From: Gelidibacter japonicus
GTDB taxonomy: Bacteria; Bacteroidota; Bacteroidia; Flavobacteriales; Flavobacteriaceae
Length of the DNA: 64,000 nucleotides
Assembly (NCBI RefSeq): GCF_010725055.1
Contig: NZ_BJKB01000008.1
Location: forward strand, 1 to 64,000
Direction: 5' to 3'
Shown: positions 17,260 to 26,696 of the stretch, in pieces
Position numbering within the stretch: the first letter of the stretch is position 1
How the letters are laid out: every line of letters begins with the position of its first letter
The notes under the pieces: model-generated
Databases searched by the model: none
The model's input: only the letters and a program-made list of their open reading frames with translations
What the model was told of the DNA's origin: nothing
Program-made: the position numbers and the translations under genes

Positions 17260-19674
17260 TTAATTTAGAATATAATCACAATCGTCTGATCCTATCGGTG
17301 AACCATCAGGAATACGTGGTGCTGGCTCTATTTTGAACTTCTCAGGATGCTCCCGAAGTTCGGAAATCATACGTGCATATTGAGCGGCATAAAGGTTTTT
17401 ATCTCGTTTTTTGTCATATAAGCTTTTTGAGATTTCCCCTATCGCATCATATGCCTTGGCTTGTACCTGAAAATATGCCGCGTCAGATACGGCAAGGTTC
17501 ATAATATACTTTAGGACGTTAACATTTATGGCTTGCTGAACTTCAAACAGGTAAGGATCTTTATGACTTTTACCAAACGAATTTGCAATGAGATCATTAA
17601 GTACATCCTCTAATCCTAATTGGTTGTCATCCAAACTTTTTTGTTGTACAAGCCTATTGGCACGTTGCGGATTTAATAAAAACTCCAAAGTCATATCGCT
17701 GGCTGTTGATGCAGCACTGAGCGCATCAAACGCAACTCCTGTTTTCCCTGCGAAAGACTCACGAGTTTTACCATAACCAAATGCCCGTGGAGGAAATAAT
17801 TCCAATTTTTCCTTCGGGATCGCCAAGGTCTCTGCTGAAATGGAAGCTAACAAGGCTATTAATGCATCTTTCTGAATCTTTGCCTCCAACACTTTGGTTA
17901 TCAGCTGTCCATCTCCCTTAAGCGCATAATTATAATCCATTCCACCAACCAATTTGGAAGTTGCTTCAGTTTGATATCGGTGGAAAAAATAAAGCGGTAC
18001 AAAGACATCCTCCAAAATAGAATAAGGTTCATAATTTCTGATATTGTCTTTGGAAAAATTTAAGATTGCCTGTTCACGGACTTTCAAGACCCGATCAAGT
18101 TCTTCAGATGCGCTCTTACCGTTATCCCAGAGATGGGCGAAAACATGTGCACCACCTGGCGCTCGTGCATCTGAATCTGAAATAAACCGAAGACCTTCAT
18201 CCTGAGCTTTCTTTAAAATGTCATTGAGTGCCGACTTTTCATCGATGTTTTTATCAAAGTCTGAATAACTATAAGCAACGGTTACTTTATCCCATACCCC
18301 AATACCATCGGTATAAGCATTTTCCAAACTGACGTTTCCATTATCCAATGTAATTTTGGGATGAGGATAATCCATAACAGAAGCATCATTGTTGCTACTC
18401 GCTGCAAAATTGTGCGCAAATCCAAGTGTATGTCCTATTTCATGTGCACCCAACTGACGTATTCTGGCCAAGGCCATTTTTAGCATAGGTGAATTATTGG
18501 TGTCAGAATCCGCAAAAGGCCGATTCAATAAAGCTTGTGCAATCAAAAAATCTTGACGGATACGTAAACTTCCTAAACTCACATGACCTTTAATAATTTC
18601 ACCTGTTCTTGGATCGACTACGGAGGCGCCATAACTCCATCCACGTGTGGACCGATGCACCCATTGGATCACATTATACCGGCAATCCATAGGATCAGCA
18701 TCGTCGGGCAACATTTTTACCTGAAAAGCATCCTTAAAACCAATGGCCTCATAGGCCTCGTTCCACCAACGAGCACCTTCCAATAACGCAGAACGCACAG
18801 GTTCTGGCGTTCCGGGATCAAGATAATAAATGATGGGTTCCTTGGCTTCACTCATTGCCAATTCCGGGTTTTTCTTTTCCAATCGGTGTCTGATCGCAAA
18901 TCGTTTTACAATGTTTTCTTCGATTGGTGTGGCATAATCCATATAGGAAATAGATATCGCACCACTGCGAGGATCAAATTCGCGAGGTTTGTAATTATCA
19001 TCTGGCAATTCTATAAACGAATGGTGTTGGATAACACTTAATAATGACGATGTTGGCGTAACACTTCTAATATTTCGACCTTTGGCATCCCCATCAAATG
19101 TCAATAGGGATTCAAACTCTACATTTTTCGGAAACGCTTTAGTTCGCTCTAAGGACAGCGCACTTTTTGATAGATCAACTTTGTAAGTCCCCTCGTTTTG
19201 TGCTTTTAATCTTTTGGCAACGCCATGGGCGTCTTCTAGTAAAAATGGTGTTAAATCTATGATATATTTCCCGTCTATAGCCTCCTCTATCTTAAATCCG
19301 AATAATACTGATTGTGCAAAAGCTTGCTCTATACTCCGCTTTTCGGGAGCATTATCGGTAATGGCCCTAAAATCCTGATTGGGCTGGACCAATAGGAGTT
19401 TATTTCCTGCTTTAATGAATTTAACAATGCGTCTAGCTCCCAACTGGCCTCTATCCAATCCGATGTCATTGGAACCGACACCACTTGCCAAACTATTTAC
19501 ATAAAGAAATTCAAAATCTATTTTATCGACTTCCAAATAGATCTTATCCTGTTTTTCTTCATAATAAAAATTAAAAAAACCTTTATAGGCTTGTACTTTC
19601 TTATCCTTCAACACTTGTGAAAATGAGGGACTTGCAATTACTACTAAAATTAGATAAAGAAGATGTTTTTTCAT
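17260..19674 (-). CDS. exported zinc-dependent metalloprotease (DUF5117/DUF4953 type)
   Basis: About 804 residues from the ATG at 19674; an in-frame ATG at 19683 would add three residues before the signal peptide MKKHLLYLILVVIASPSFSQ. A Bacteroidota DUF5117-like domain (about 20-200) comes first. Next is a metzincin-like catalytic domain with HEIGHTLGFAH at about 411-421, two zinc histidines two turns apart plus a third downstream, and a DYPHP turn after it that may contain the Met-turn equivalent (SVMDYPHPK). The C-terminus is alpha-helical. Likely periplasmic or secreted; the substrate is unknown. It precedes ltaE in an apparent operon. Confidence 0.87.
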   Translation of the reverse strand: MKKHLLYLILVVIASPSFSQVLKDKKVQAYKGFFNFYYEEKQDKIYLEVDKIDFEFLYVNSLASGVGSNDIGLDRGQLGARRIVKFIKAGNKLLLVQPNQDFRAITDNAPEKRSIEQAFAQSVLFGFKIEEAIDGKYIIDLTPFLLEDAHGVAKRLKAQNEGTYKVDLSKSALSLERTKAFPKNVEFESLLTFDGDAKGRNIRSVTPTSSLLSVIQHHSFIELPDDNYKPREFDPRSGAISISYMDYATPIEENIVKRFAIRHRLEKKNPELAMSEAKEPIIYYLDPGTPEPVRSALLEGARWWNEAYEAIGFKDAFQVKMLPDDADPMDCRYNVIQWVHRSTRGWSYGASVVDPRTGEIIKGHVSLGSLRIRQDFLIAQALLNRPFADSDTNNSPMLKMALARIRQLGAHEIGHTLGFAHNFAASSNNDASVMDYPHPKITLDNGNVSLENAYTDGIGVWDKVTVAYSYSDFDKNIDEKSALNDILKKAQDEGLRFISDSDARAPGGAHVFAHLWDNGKSASEELDRVLKVREQAILNFSKDNIRNYEPYSILEDVFVPLYFFHRYQTEATSKLVGGMDYNYALKGDGQLITKVLEAKIQKDALIALLASISAETLAIPKEKLELFPPRAFGYGKTRESFAGKTGVAFDALSAASTASDMTLEFLLNPQRANRLVQQKSLDDNQLGLEDVLNDLIANSFGKSHKDPYLFEVQQAINVNVLKYIMNLAVSDAAYFQVQAKAYDAIGEISKSLYDKKRDKNLYAAQYARMISELREHPEKFKIEPAPRIPDGSPIGSDDCDYILN

Positions 19675-19758
19675 AATGGTCAATTAGCTTATAAAATTAC
19701 ATAAATTAACTTTAAAAAATTATCCCATTATTTCTTTAATTCTGCCTAGTTTTAATGA

Positions 19759-19766
19759 TATCTTTG
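19759..19766 (+). promoter_or_regulatory. -7 promoter element for prfB
   Basis: TATCTTTG, an excellent TAnnTTTG match, ends 18 bp before the prfB ATG at 19785. Confidence 0.65.
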
Positions 19767-19784
19767 CGAAAAACTAACATAATA

Positions 19785-20895
19785 ATGACTCCATCCGATC
19801 AAGTTAAAGGTCTTGTAGAACGCCTTGGTGCGTTGAGGAGGTATCTTTGACATAGATGCCAAAACTATTGAGATAAAAAACGAAGAAGTTCAAACCTTCG
19901 ACCCTAATTTCTGGAATGATTCCAAGGCTGCCGAGCTTGTGATGAAATCCTTACGCGAAAAAAAACAATGGGTTGCCGATTATAACACTGCCAAAACGCT
20001 AGTGGAAGAATTGGAAGTGTTTTATGAATTCTATAAAGCGGAAGAAATTTCGGTTTCAGAATTTGAAGCGCATCTTAAAAAAACCGTCGATCATATTGAA
20101 AAATTAGAATTTAAAAACATGCTTTCCGAGGAGGGTGATAGTTTGAGCGCGGTTCTTCAAATCACCTCTGGTGCAGGTGGCACCGAATCCTGTGATTGGG
20201 CCAGTATGCTCATGCGCATGTACCTCATGTACGCTGAAAAACACGGGTTTAAGGTTAAAGAACTCAACTTTCAGGAAGGTGATGTGGCTGGTATAAAAAC
20301 AGTTACTTTAGAAATTGACGGCGATTTTGCCTTTGGTTGGTTAAAGGGTGAAAATGGTGTTCATAGATTGGTACGCATTTCTCCTTTTGACAGTAATGCC
20401 AAACGCCATACCAGTTTCGCTTCTGTTTATGTATATCCACTTGTGGATGATACTATTGAAATTGACATCAATCCGGCAGATATCGAAATTACCACGGCAC
20501 GCTCTGGTGGTGCTGGCGGCCAGAATGTTAACAAGGTGGAGACCAAAGTGCAATTGGTCCACAAGCCAACGGGTATTCAAATTTCATGTTCAGAAACCCG
20601 ATCGCAGCACGATAATAGATCAAGAGCCATGCAAATGCTGAAATCGCAGTTATATGAAATTGAGCTGCAAAAACAAATGGCGCAACGTGAAGATATTGAA
20701 GCTGGCAAAATGAAAATCGAATGGGGAAGTCAAATTCGAAACTATGTTATGCATCCCTATAAATTAGTAAAAGACGTCAGAACAGGTCACGAAACTGGTA
20801 ATGTTGACGATGTGATGGATGGTGAAATTGACGAATTTTTAAAGGCGTATTTAATGTTGATGGGACAAAAAGATGAGAGTCCTAATGAGCTTTAG
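19785..20895 (+). CDS. prfB: peptide chain release factor 2 (programmed +1 frameshift)
   Basis: RF2 recognises UAA/UGA and triggers peptide release. A short first frame starts at 19785 (21 codons) and ends at TGA 19848-19850. Shifting +1 after CTT joins it to the long frame at 19849 and gives about 369 residues, the normal RF2 length (E. coli 365). The codon-recognition tripeptide SPF lies at about 199-201 and the GGQ motif at about 244-246 ([11 protein letters not shown]). RF2-type [19 protein letters not shown] is intact. Calling the gene from its first in-frame ATG in the long frame (19939) would lose about 51 N-terminal residues. Confidence 0.96.
19836..19851 (+). other. prfB autoregulatory frameshift site
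   Basis: AGGAGG-TAT-CTT-TGA-C, with the SD-like AGGAGG at 19836-19841 directly before TATCTTTGA. The spacing is the same as in E. coli (AGGGGGTATCTTTGAC). When RF2 is scarce, the ribosome pauses at TGA and slips +1 from CTT. Confidence 0.95.
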
Positions 20896-20917
20896 ATGGA
20901 TATAAAATTGAAACTGT

Positions 20918-20963
20918 CTGCGCCGATCCAAAACGAAGTGGATACAGGTAGGCATTTGCGCAG
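20918..20963. other. nested hairpin downstream of prfB
   Basis: CTGCGC (20918-20923) pairs with GCGCAG (20958-20963). Inside it ATCCA (20926-20930) pairs with TGGAT (20939-20943). It lies between prfB and the HAD gene and has no T-run, so it may be a REP-like element or RNA structure rather than a terminator. Confidence 0.4.
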
Positions 20964-21020
20964 GCGGGAACAAACCAAACCATAATAGAAAAAGAGATTC
21001 GTACTTTCGTGGAAAATGAT

Positions 21021-21638
21021 ATGAAAAAAATAGACACTATAATCTTCGACCTTGGAGGCGTACTTATTGACTGGAATCCGGAATACGTGTACTTAGATGC
21101 TTTTGAAGGCGATCGAAAAAAAATGCAATGGTTTTTTGACCATGTTTGTACGCACGACTGGAATGAGAACCAAGATGCAGGCTACCCTTTGGAAAAGGCC
21201 ACTGAAGACCGTATCGCACTCTTTCCAGAACATGAAGAATTGATCAGAATGTTTTATGACCGGTGGGAAGAGATGTTAGGCGGACCTATTGATGGTACCG
21301 TTCAAATTTTGAAAAAATTAATAGATAGCAACAAATTTCAAGTCGTTGCACTTACCAATTGGAGCCATGAAACTTTTCCGATTGCACTTGAAACTTTTGA
21401 TTTTTTACATTGGTTTGACGGCATCCTTGTCTCAGGTGAGGAGAAAACCCGAAAGCCTTTTAAAGAAATTTACAAACTGACCTTGGACCGTTTCAATATT
21501 AGAGCAGAACGTTCAGTTTTTATAGATGATAATCTTCGAAACATCCTCGCCGCTGAAGAACTGGGAATCAATACCATTCATTTTAGGAATTCCGAAAATC
21601 TCAAAGAAGAATTAAAAGTTTTTGGCATTAATCTCTGA
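21021..21638 (+). CDS. HAD superfamily hydrolase, subfamily IA (YihX-like phosphatase)
   Basis: About 205 residues from the ATG at 21021 (an earlier in-frame ATG at 21009 is possible). HAD motifs are in order: motif I IIFDLGGVL (a variant in which the usual second Asp two residues on is replaced by Gly), motif II ALTNWS, motif III lysine in RKPFKEIY, motif IV FIDDNLRN. The DxG-type motif I with FDLGGVLIDWN is shared with YihX/alpha-glucose-1-phosphatase-like HADs. A small-molecule phosphatase is expected; the substrate is unknown. It follows prfB by about 125 bp. Confidence 0.85.
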   Translation: MKKIDTIIFDLGGVLIDWNPEYVYLDAFEGDRKKMQWFFDHVCTHDWNENQDAGYPLEKATEDRIALFPEHEELIRMFYDRWEEMLGGPIDGTVQILKKLIDSNKFQVVALTNWSHETFPIALETFDFLHWFDGILVSGEEKTRKPFKEIYKLTLDRFNIRAERSVFIDDNLRNILAAEELGINTIHFRNSENLKEELKVFGINL

Positions 21639-21682
21639 AAAGGCCAGCAATAGTGCCCATAGGTTGATGTGGTGAATAGGCG

Positions 21683-21690
21683 TATCTTTG
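21683..21690 (+). promoter_or_regulatory. -7 promoter element for arsC
   Basis: TATCTTTG fits TAnnTTTG, with TTG at 21664-21666 about 17 bp upstream as a possible -33 box. The ATG of arsC is at 21719. Confidence 0.6.
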
Positions 21691-21718
21691 CACTTTATTT
21701 TAAAAATCACGTGTAAAA

Positions 21719-22060
21719 ATGACAATAATCTATCACAATCCTCGATGCAGCAAGTCGAGGGAAGCTTTGGAAATCCTCGAAACTCAAAAAGAGGACTACG
21801 AGGTGATTAAGTATATGGACGAATTGCTGAGTGTGGAAAAACTTAAAGAACTCATTAAACTCTTAAAAATCAAGCCTATTGAACTTGTTAGAACCAATGA
21901 GTCCATTTGGAAAGAAAAATTTAAAAACTCTGACTTAACTGATGATGAGCTTATCGCCGCCATGGCAAAATATCCTAAGCTTATTGAACGCCCTATAGTA
22001 ATTAAGGCAAACAAAGCGGTAATAGGGCGTCCCCCAAAAAAAATTCTCGAAATTTTATAG
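21719..22060 (+). CDS. arsC: ArsC-family arsenate reductase (glutaredoxin-dependent)
   Basis: A 113-residue thioredoxin-fold protein. HNPRCSKSREALEIL carries the catalytic Cys10 in the ArsC/Spx family loop. ERPIVIKANKAVIGRPP near the end matches the arsenate-binding RP-containing region of ArsC. There is no arsenic operon around it, so the physiological role could be another reductase or regulator of the same fold, but the sequence supports the ArsC branch over Spx. It has its own promoter. Confidence 0.87.
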   Translation: MTIIYHNPRCSKSREALEILETQKEDYEVIKYMDELLSVEKLKELIKLLKIKPIELVRTNESIWKEKFKNSDLTDDELIAAMAKYPKLIERPIVIKANKAVIGRPPKKILEIL

Positions 22061-22106
22061 AGGTTTCTTTAACACAACTTTAACCAAACCTCATTAAACC
22101 AAGCTC

Positions 22107-22114
22107 TATTTTTG
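22107..22114 (+). promoter_or_regulatory. -7 promoter element for the 22143 gene and TonB receptor
   Basis: TATTTTTG fits TAnnTTTG, 28 bp before the ATG at 22143. Confidence 0.5.
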
Positions 22115-22142
22115 CACTCTTAATAACTAAACCACCCCTATT

Positions 22143-22562
22143 ATGGTTGCAAAAACAATGAGACTAACCTTTTTCATGCTTTTTTTGAGCGTGCTAACTT
22201 CCTATGCCCAAACTAATGATGCCATGGAAAAGGAGAGAGAGAAGTACATGCAAAAACAAATGGATCAATATAGAGAACGCGTGGATACTTATGTAAAGCT
22301 TTTAAATGTGGATGAGTTTAAAGGAGAAATTATAAAGCAAAAAATTGACGATTTCTATAAAAAACGAAATCAGATCATGTTTTCTGAAGTATATCAAGAA
22401 TATGAGAAAAAACCGATGGTTGACCAATTGAAAATCTCACATTTCTCGGACGTCAAAGAACTCTATACAGAAGAAACAATCGCGTCTATTCAACGATTTG
22501 TAGATGATAACAAAGGTGAAATAAAAAAATTACAAAAAACAAAAACAAAGAAAAACAATTAA
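22143..22562 (+). CDS. small exported helical protein of unknown function
   Basis: A 139-residue protein with a signal peptide (MRLTFFMLFLSVLTSYAQ; start could be the Met at codon 6). The rest is charged and helical (KEREKYMQKQMDQYRERVDTYVKLL), with a lysine-rich C-terminus. I do not recognise a family. It ends 4 bp before the TonB-dependent receptor gene, so the two are almost surely cotranscribed. It may be a periplasmic partner of that receptor, by position only. Confidence 0.7.
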   Translation: MVAKTMRLTFFMLFLSVLTSYAQTNDAMEKEREKYMQKQMDQYRERVDTYVKLLNVDEFKGEIIKQKIDDFYKKRNQIMFSEVYQEYEKKPMVDQLKISHFSDVKELYTEETIASIQRFVDDNKGEIKKLQKTKTKKNN

Positions 22563-22566
22563 ACTA

Positions 22567-25083
22567 ATGAAACTAATTTCCTACGCATTTACCCTACTTT
22601 TTTTATTAACTTCAAATCTTGTTTCCGCTCAAGATGAGGTCTCCATTACAGGTATTGTAATGGACAAAGATGTGAATCAGCCGTTAGAATATGCAACCAT
22701 CGCCTTTTTTAGCAAGAAAGAAAACAGAATTGTTACAGGTGGCATCACCGGGGAAGATGGAAAGTTTGATATTAAGGTACCAAGAGGCACCTATGATATT
22801 TCTGTAGAGTACATCTCTTATGGAACTAAAACAATCCCAAATAGAACCTTGATCCAAAATACAGATTTAGGTGTTTTGGGAATCGCTATTGATGCCCAGG
22901 CCTTGGGAGAGGTTTCCATTATTGCTGAACGAACCAGCGTCGAAATTAAATTAGATAAAAAAATATATACTGTTGGCCAAGATTTGACCGTTAGAGGTGG
23001 AACTGTGAGCGACGTGTTGGACAATATTCCCTCAGTGTCAGTGGATGTTGAAGGGAACGTTGCGTTAAGGGGAAATGATAACGTTACCATCCTTATTAAC
23101 GGTAAACCGTCTGGATTGGTTGGACTGAATTCTACAGATGCCTTGCGTCAACTGCCAGCTGAGTCCATTGAGCGTGTAGAAGTGATTACTTCTCCATCGG
23201 CTAGATATGACGCAGAGGGTACTGCCGGAATCTTAAATATTATTTTACGTAGAAGTAAGTTACAGGGCTTAAATGGAGCTATTTCTGCCAATGCTGGATA
23301 TCCTGCATCGGCTGGACTCTCTGGAAACATTAACTACAGAACGGGCGATTTCAATTTTTTCAATACTACGGGATATAACTACAGAGAATCTCCTGGAAAC
23401 TCGTATACAGACACCCAATTCTTTAATATTAAACGCGATGACGATGGGAATATTATTGAAGACAGACCTGATACGTTTCTTAACGAAGTTAGAGAGTCCA
23501 ACAGAGAAAGCAATAGTATTTCTACCAACGTGGGTGTGGAGTGGTATATCAACAATACAGCTTCCTTAACAACATCATTGGTTTACAGAAATAGCAACAG
23601 CGACAATAATTCTACCAATTTCAGTAAAGAATACGACTCCAATAATATTTTGACCTCGACTTCCGAGCGTTTTAATCCTGAAATTAGAGATGATAAAACC
23701 ATTCAATACTCGGTTAACTTTGATAAGCAATTCAATGACAACAGCCAACATAAATTGACTTTTGATTTTCAATATGAGACAAGTGATGAGGACAATAGGT
23801 CATTTATTTCTCAAGATGGAGATAATGTTGAGCGTATAAAAACCTTTCAAACCCAAGATAATATCCTTTTACAGGCTGACTATGTACACCCATTGGGCGA
23901 AAACAGTCAGTTTGAATTGGGTTATCGAGGTAATTTCAATGAAATGGATACGGATTATAGCTTGGAATTCTACGAAGATGGTAATTATGAGTTGGACACA
24001 GATGTCAGCAATAACTTGATTTATAGAGATTATATCAATGCTGTTTATACTCAGTTTGGTAGTAAGGTTGGTAATAAGTTTTCTTATTTAATGGGCTTAC
24101 GTATGGAAGGCTCCCGTATAACTATCGACCAAAAAACCACTAACGACCTGCAAAAAAAGGATTACGTAGATTTCTTTCCAACTGTCAATTTAGGTTATGA
24201 AATCGATAAAAACCAGAGTGTCCAGCTAGGATATAATCGTCGTATCAGAAGACCGCGATCTTATTTTATCAACCCGTTTCCATCTCGAAGCAGTCCAACA
24301 AGTGTGTTTCAGGGAAATCCAGACATTGACCCTAGTTACTCAAATAAAGTGGACTTAGGTTATTTATGGAAATTCAATAAATTCACTTTGAATTCTTCTA
24401 TCTATTATGAGAGAGCTACAGATGTTTTTAACTTCATCAGTGAAGCTACGGGTGATTTCTATATCAGAGACATCAACTTTACCATTAATGAAAACGATCC
24501 GGATTTTGACAATATCACCTCTCAATATGAAAGTGTGATTCCTGTCATAAGAAGGACACCTATCAACTTGGCAACAAATGACAGGTTTGGTTTCGAATTT
24601 ACCTTAGCATACCGAGCTTCTAAAGATTGGAACGTGAACGGTAATTTCAATTTATTTCAATCGAAAACTGAAGGAATCTACAATAATGTAGATTACGGCG
24701 CTGAAAATTTAAGTTGGTTCTTCCGTTTAAATAATAAATACACCTTACCTGGAAAAATTGATTGGCAAACAAGGGTATTTTATATGGGACCAAGTGAAGA
24801 TGCCCAAAACAAACGAGATGGAATGTTCTCTACCGACATGGCCTTTAGTAAGGATCTATTTGACGATCGTGCCTCGCTTGCATTCAATGTAAGTGATTTG
24901 TTTGATACGAGAAAAAGATCTATGGAGTCGTTTACCCCATCGTATAATAGTTCCTCTGAATTTCAATGGAGACCTCGTAGTTATACTGTCTCATTCACCT
25001 ACCGTTTCAACCAACAAAAGAGACAACAACGAAATATGGAACGTGGCAATGGAGGTGATGAAGACTTCGATTTTCAAGGATAA
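22567..25083 (+). CDS. TonB-dependent receptor, outer-membrane beta-barrel family
   Basis: An 838-residue outer-membrane receptor. The signal peptide ends near residue 21 (VSAQ). A carboxypeptidase-regulatory-like domain (about 26-110) precedes the plug (about 115-220), with VSDVLDNIPSVSVDVEGNVALRG and IERVEVITSPSARYDAEG. A C-terminal barrel ends in an aromatic strand (SYTVSFTYRF) plus a charged extension. The Bacteroidota 'outer membrane protein beta-barrel' variant fits. No SusD partner is next to it, so it is not a typical polysaccharide-utilisation pair; the ligand is unknown. A terminator follows at 25125-25160. Confidence 0.9.
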   Translation: MKLISYAFTLLFLLTSNLVSAQDEVSITGIVMDKDVNQPLEYATIAFFSKKENRIVTGGITGEDGKFDIKVPRGTYDISVEYISYGTKTIPNRTLIQNTDLGVLGIAIDAQALGEVSIIAERTSVEIKLDKKIYTVGQDLTVRGGTVSDVLDNIPSVSVDVEGNVALRGNDNVTILINGKPSGLVGLNSTDALRQLPAESIERVEVITSPSARYDAEGTAGILNIILRRSKLQGLNGAISANAGYPASAGLSGNINYRTGDFNFFNTTGYNYRESPGNSYTDTQFFNIKRDDDGNIIEDRPDTFLNEVRESNRESNSISTNVGVEWYINNTASLTTSLVYRNSNSDNNSTNFSKEYDSNNILTSTSERFNPEIRDDKTIQYSVNFDKQFNDNSQHKLTFDFQYETSDEDNRSFISQDGDNVERIKTFQTQDNILLQADYVHPLGENSQFELGYRGNFNEMDTDYSLEFYEDGNYELDTDVSNNLIYRDYINAVYTQFGSKVGNKFSYLMGLRMEGSRITIDQKTTNDLQKKDYVDFFPTVNLGYEIDKNQSVQLGYNRRIRRPRSYFINPFPSRSSPTSVFQGNPDIDPSYSNKVDLGYLWKFNKFTLNSSIYYERATDVFNFISEATGDFYIRDINFTINENDPDFDNITSQYESVIPVIRRTPINLATNDRFGFEFTLAYRASKDWNVNGNFNLFQSKTEGIYNNVDYGAENLSWFFRLNNKYTLPGKIDWQTRVFYMGPSEDAQNKRDGMFSTDMAFSKDLFDDRASLAFNVSDLFDTRKRSMESFTPSYNSSSEFQWRPRSYTVSFTYRFNQQKRQQRNMERGNGGDEDFDFQG

Positions 25084-25124
25084 ATTCTCCAAGCTTGAGA
25101 TAAAAAGCTTTGAGTATATAGCAT

Positions 25125-25160
25125 AAAAAAGCGGTTTCAAGAATTTGAAACCGCTTTTTT
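25125..25160. terminator. bidirectional terminator after the TonB receptor
   Basis: Left arm 25125-25140 and right arm 25145-25160 are perfect 16-bp complements (AAAAAAGCGGTTTCAA and its reverse complement) around GAAT. It separates the plus-strand receptor from the minus-strand gene at 25186. Confidence 0.93.
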
Positions 25161-25185
25161 ATTTTTTATATCTTAATGATAATTC

Positions 25186-25383
25186 TTATAAATCTTCCAA
25201 GGTTGTTGTCGAAGCTTCCTTCTTCGCCTTGCGCTCTGCTTGCATTTCCTTAAAGCGTTCAATTGAAGCTCCAAAAACCCAATATGGAATCACAAAGGTC
25301 ATTAAAAAAATCATTAGCCAAAAACCCATGGTCAATATAGCCATAAACGCCAAAAATCCTAAATACTGGTCAAATGTAAACAT
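25186..25383 (-). CDS. small membrane protein, unknown function
   Basis: A 65-residue protein dominated by one or two hydrophobic helices (about 8-40), then a charged ERFKEMQAERKAKKEA tail. I know no family for it. Support comes from its -7 promoter motif at 25412-25419, 29 bp upstream, the terminator at its 3' side, and the positive-inside charge pattern. Confidence 0.65.
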   Translation of the reverse strand: MFTFDQYLGFLAFMAILTMGFWLMIFLMTFVIPYWVFGASIERFKEMQAERKAKKEASTTTLEDL

Positions 25384-25411
25384 GTTGCAAGTTCTTTTTA
25401 AATAATTATAG

Positions 25412-25419
25412 CAAAGATA
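25412..25419 (-). promoter_or_regulatory. -7 promoter element for the 25186-25383 gene
   Basis: CAAAGATA reads TATCTTTG on the minus strand, 29 bp before the start codon. Confidence 0.6.
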
Positions 25420-25640
25420 GGAGAATCGTTTTGTTTATACAATACCAATTTTAAGATTTATTAACAGAGTTTTCAAATATTACTGGCGTTCCGGATTAGA
25501 GTTTACTTAAACTTTGCCCCAAACCCGACTATCTAAACTTCAATTGTACAGTTTATATGGATCTGTGAGCCTCTATATTGTTTGAAATTCAGTAAAATAA
25601 CCATCACTATTTTAACCGGTCTTAATTTCTTATGCAAATA

Positions 25641-26024
25641 TTATTTCATCGAATGCAACCCGACCATGTTTCCTTCCGTATCAAAAAACAGGGTTATAAA
25701 ACCATATTCTCCAATAGACATCTTTGGTTTAAAGATTTTACCTCCCGCATTTTTAACACGTCGTTCTTCTGTAATACAGTCTTCACTACCAAAATATACC
25801 ACTGTGGAATTTTCTCCTGGATTAACACCTTCCATCTTCACCAAAGCACCGCTAGCGCCATATCTTTCCATATCCCCCGGAAAACTTTTCATTTGAAATC
25901 CATCACCTGATGGCGCAAGTAGTGTTTCCAATTTTATATCCATTACACTTTCGTAAAATTTCGAAGCTCTTTCCATGTTGTCTACATAGATTTCGAACCA
26001 GACTATAGGCTTTTTTGCGCTCAT
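25641..26024 (-). CDS. VOC family protein (glyoxalase/bleomycin-resistance fold)
   Basis: A 127-residue single-module vicinal-oxygen-chelate protein: PIVWFEIYVDNMERASKFYESVMD at the N-terminus is the first beta-alpha-beta unit, and a second unit ends TLFFDTEGNMVGLHSMK. The metal ligand positions are plausible (His124 and an earlier Glu), but the enzymatic activity of this subgroup is unknown. Solitary gene. Confidence 0.83.
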   Translation of the reverse strand: MSAKKPIVWFEIYVDNMERASKFYESVMDIKLETLLAPSGDGFQMKSFPGDMERYGASGALVKMEGVNPGENSTVVYFGSEDCITEERRVKNAGGKIFKPKMSIGEYGFITLFFDTEGNMVGLHSMK

Positions 26025-26664
26025 AATAATTTATTTTAAGATTTAAATAAATTTACATAAAAACCATTACACCATACTTCTCTTAGAACAAGAAATCTAT
26101 TTTCCAGGATTTCCTTCCTAATTCAGATCAAAGAGGTGTCTGTAATCCCCCAAAAAAACGCCATACTTTATAAAGTCGGATACTGTATTATTTGAGATTT
26201 ACTTTTCAAAAGATTGATAAAGTGTTTTTTATATGTTTTTTAAGTATGAATTATCCATAGGTTTTGGTAATTTGTGACTCAGCCATTAAGGCTGAAAATC
26301 TATCCAAAGTATTTATTTTTTGGTGTGAAAAGCATGAATATTGACAATTACAGGTGGTTAAAGAAAGCGATTGATATTGCATTATCATGACCTAAAATCA
26401 TAAAAGACATATCTTGTTTAATGTTTTTGGACCTTTGGCTGCCATTGAAAAGTCACTTTAGAGATAATTGATTCGTAAAGCATGGATTCTCCACATAATT
26501 ATATGAGTGGGGAATCGTATGTTTTATAAACAAGAATTTATAATATTAAAAAGCACAATCTTTAAGGATTACACTTTTTTATCGCGCATCATGATTGGTT
26601 TATTTTTACGGTTAACTTTAGTAATTAATATAGAAAACCTCTAACAAATTCTCCTCAAAAAGGC
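26025..26664. other. 640-bp region without a recognisable gene
   Basis: I see no credible coding frame, RNA gene or repeat of the window's families. The one notable structure is an imperfect hairpin: GATTCTCCAC (26485-26494) and GTGGGGAATC (26507-26516), ten pairs including one G-T, with a 12-nt loop and no T-run. Confidence 0.5.
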
Positions 26665-26672
26665 TAACTTTG
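26665..26672 (+). promoter_or_regulatory. -7 promoter element for fumC
   Basis: TAACTTTG fits TAnnTTTG, 24 bp before the ATG at 26697. Confidence 0.6.
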
Positions 26673-26696
26673 TGAAGTAATTAATCATCATAAATT

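Noticed and set aside
20341-20641. Open frames antisense to and inside prfB
   Set aside because: Shadows of the prfB coding sequence.
19939-20895. prfB starting at the in-frame ATG 19939
   Set aside because: The +1 frameshift site with the upstream 21 codons gives the full RF2 length; the shorter start loses the N-terminal domain.
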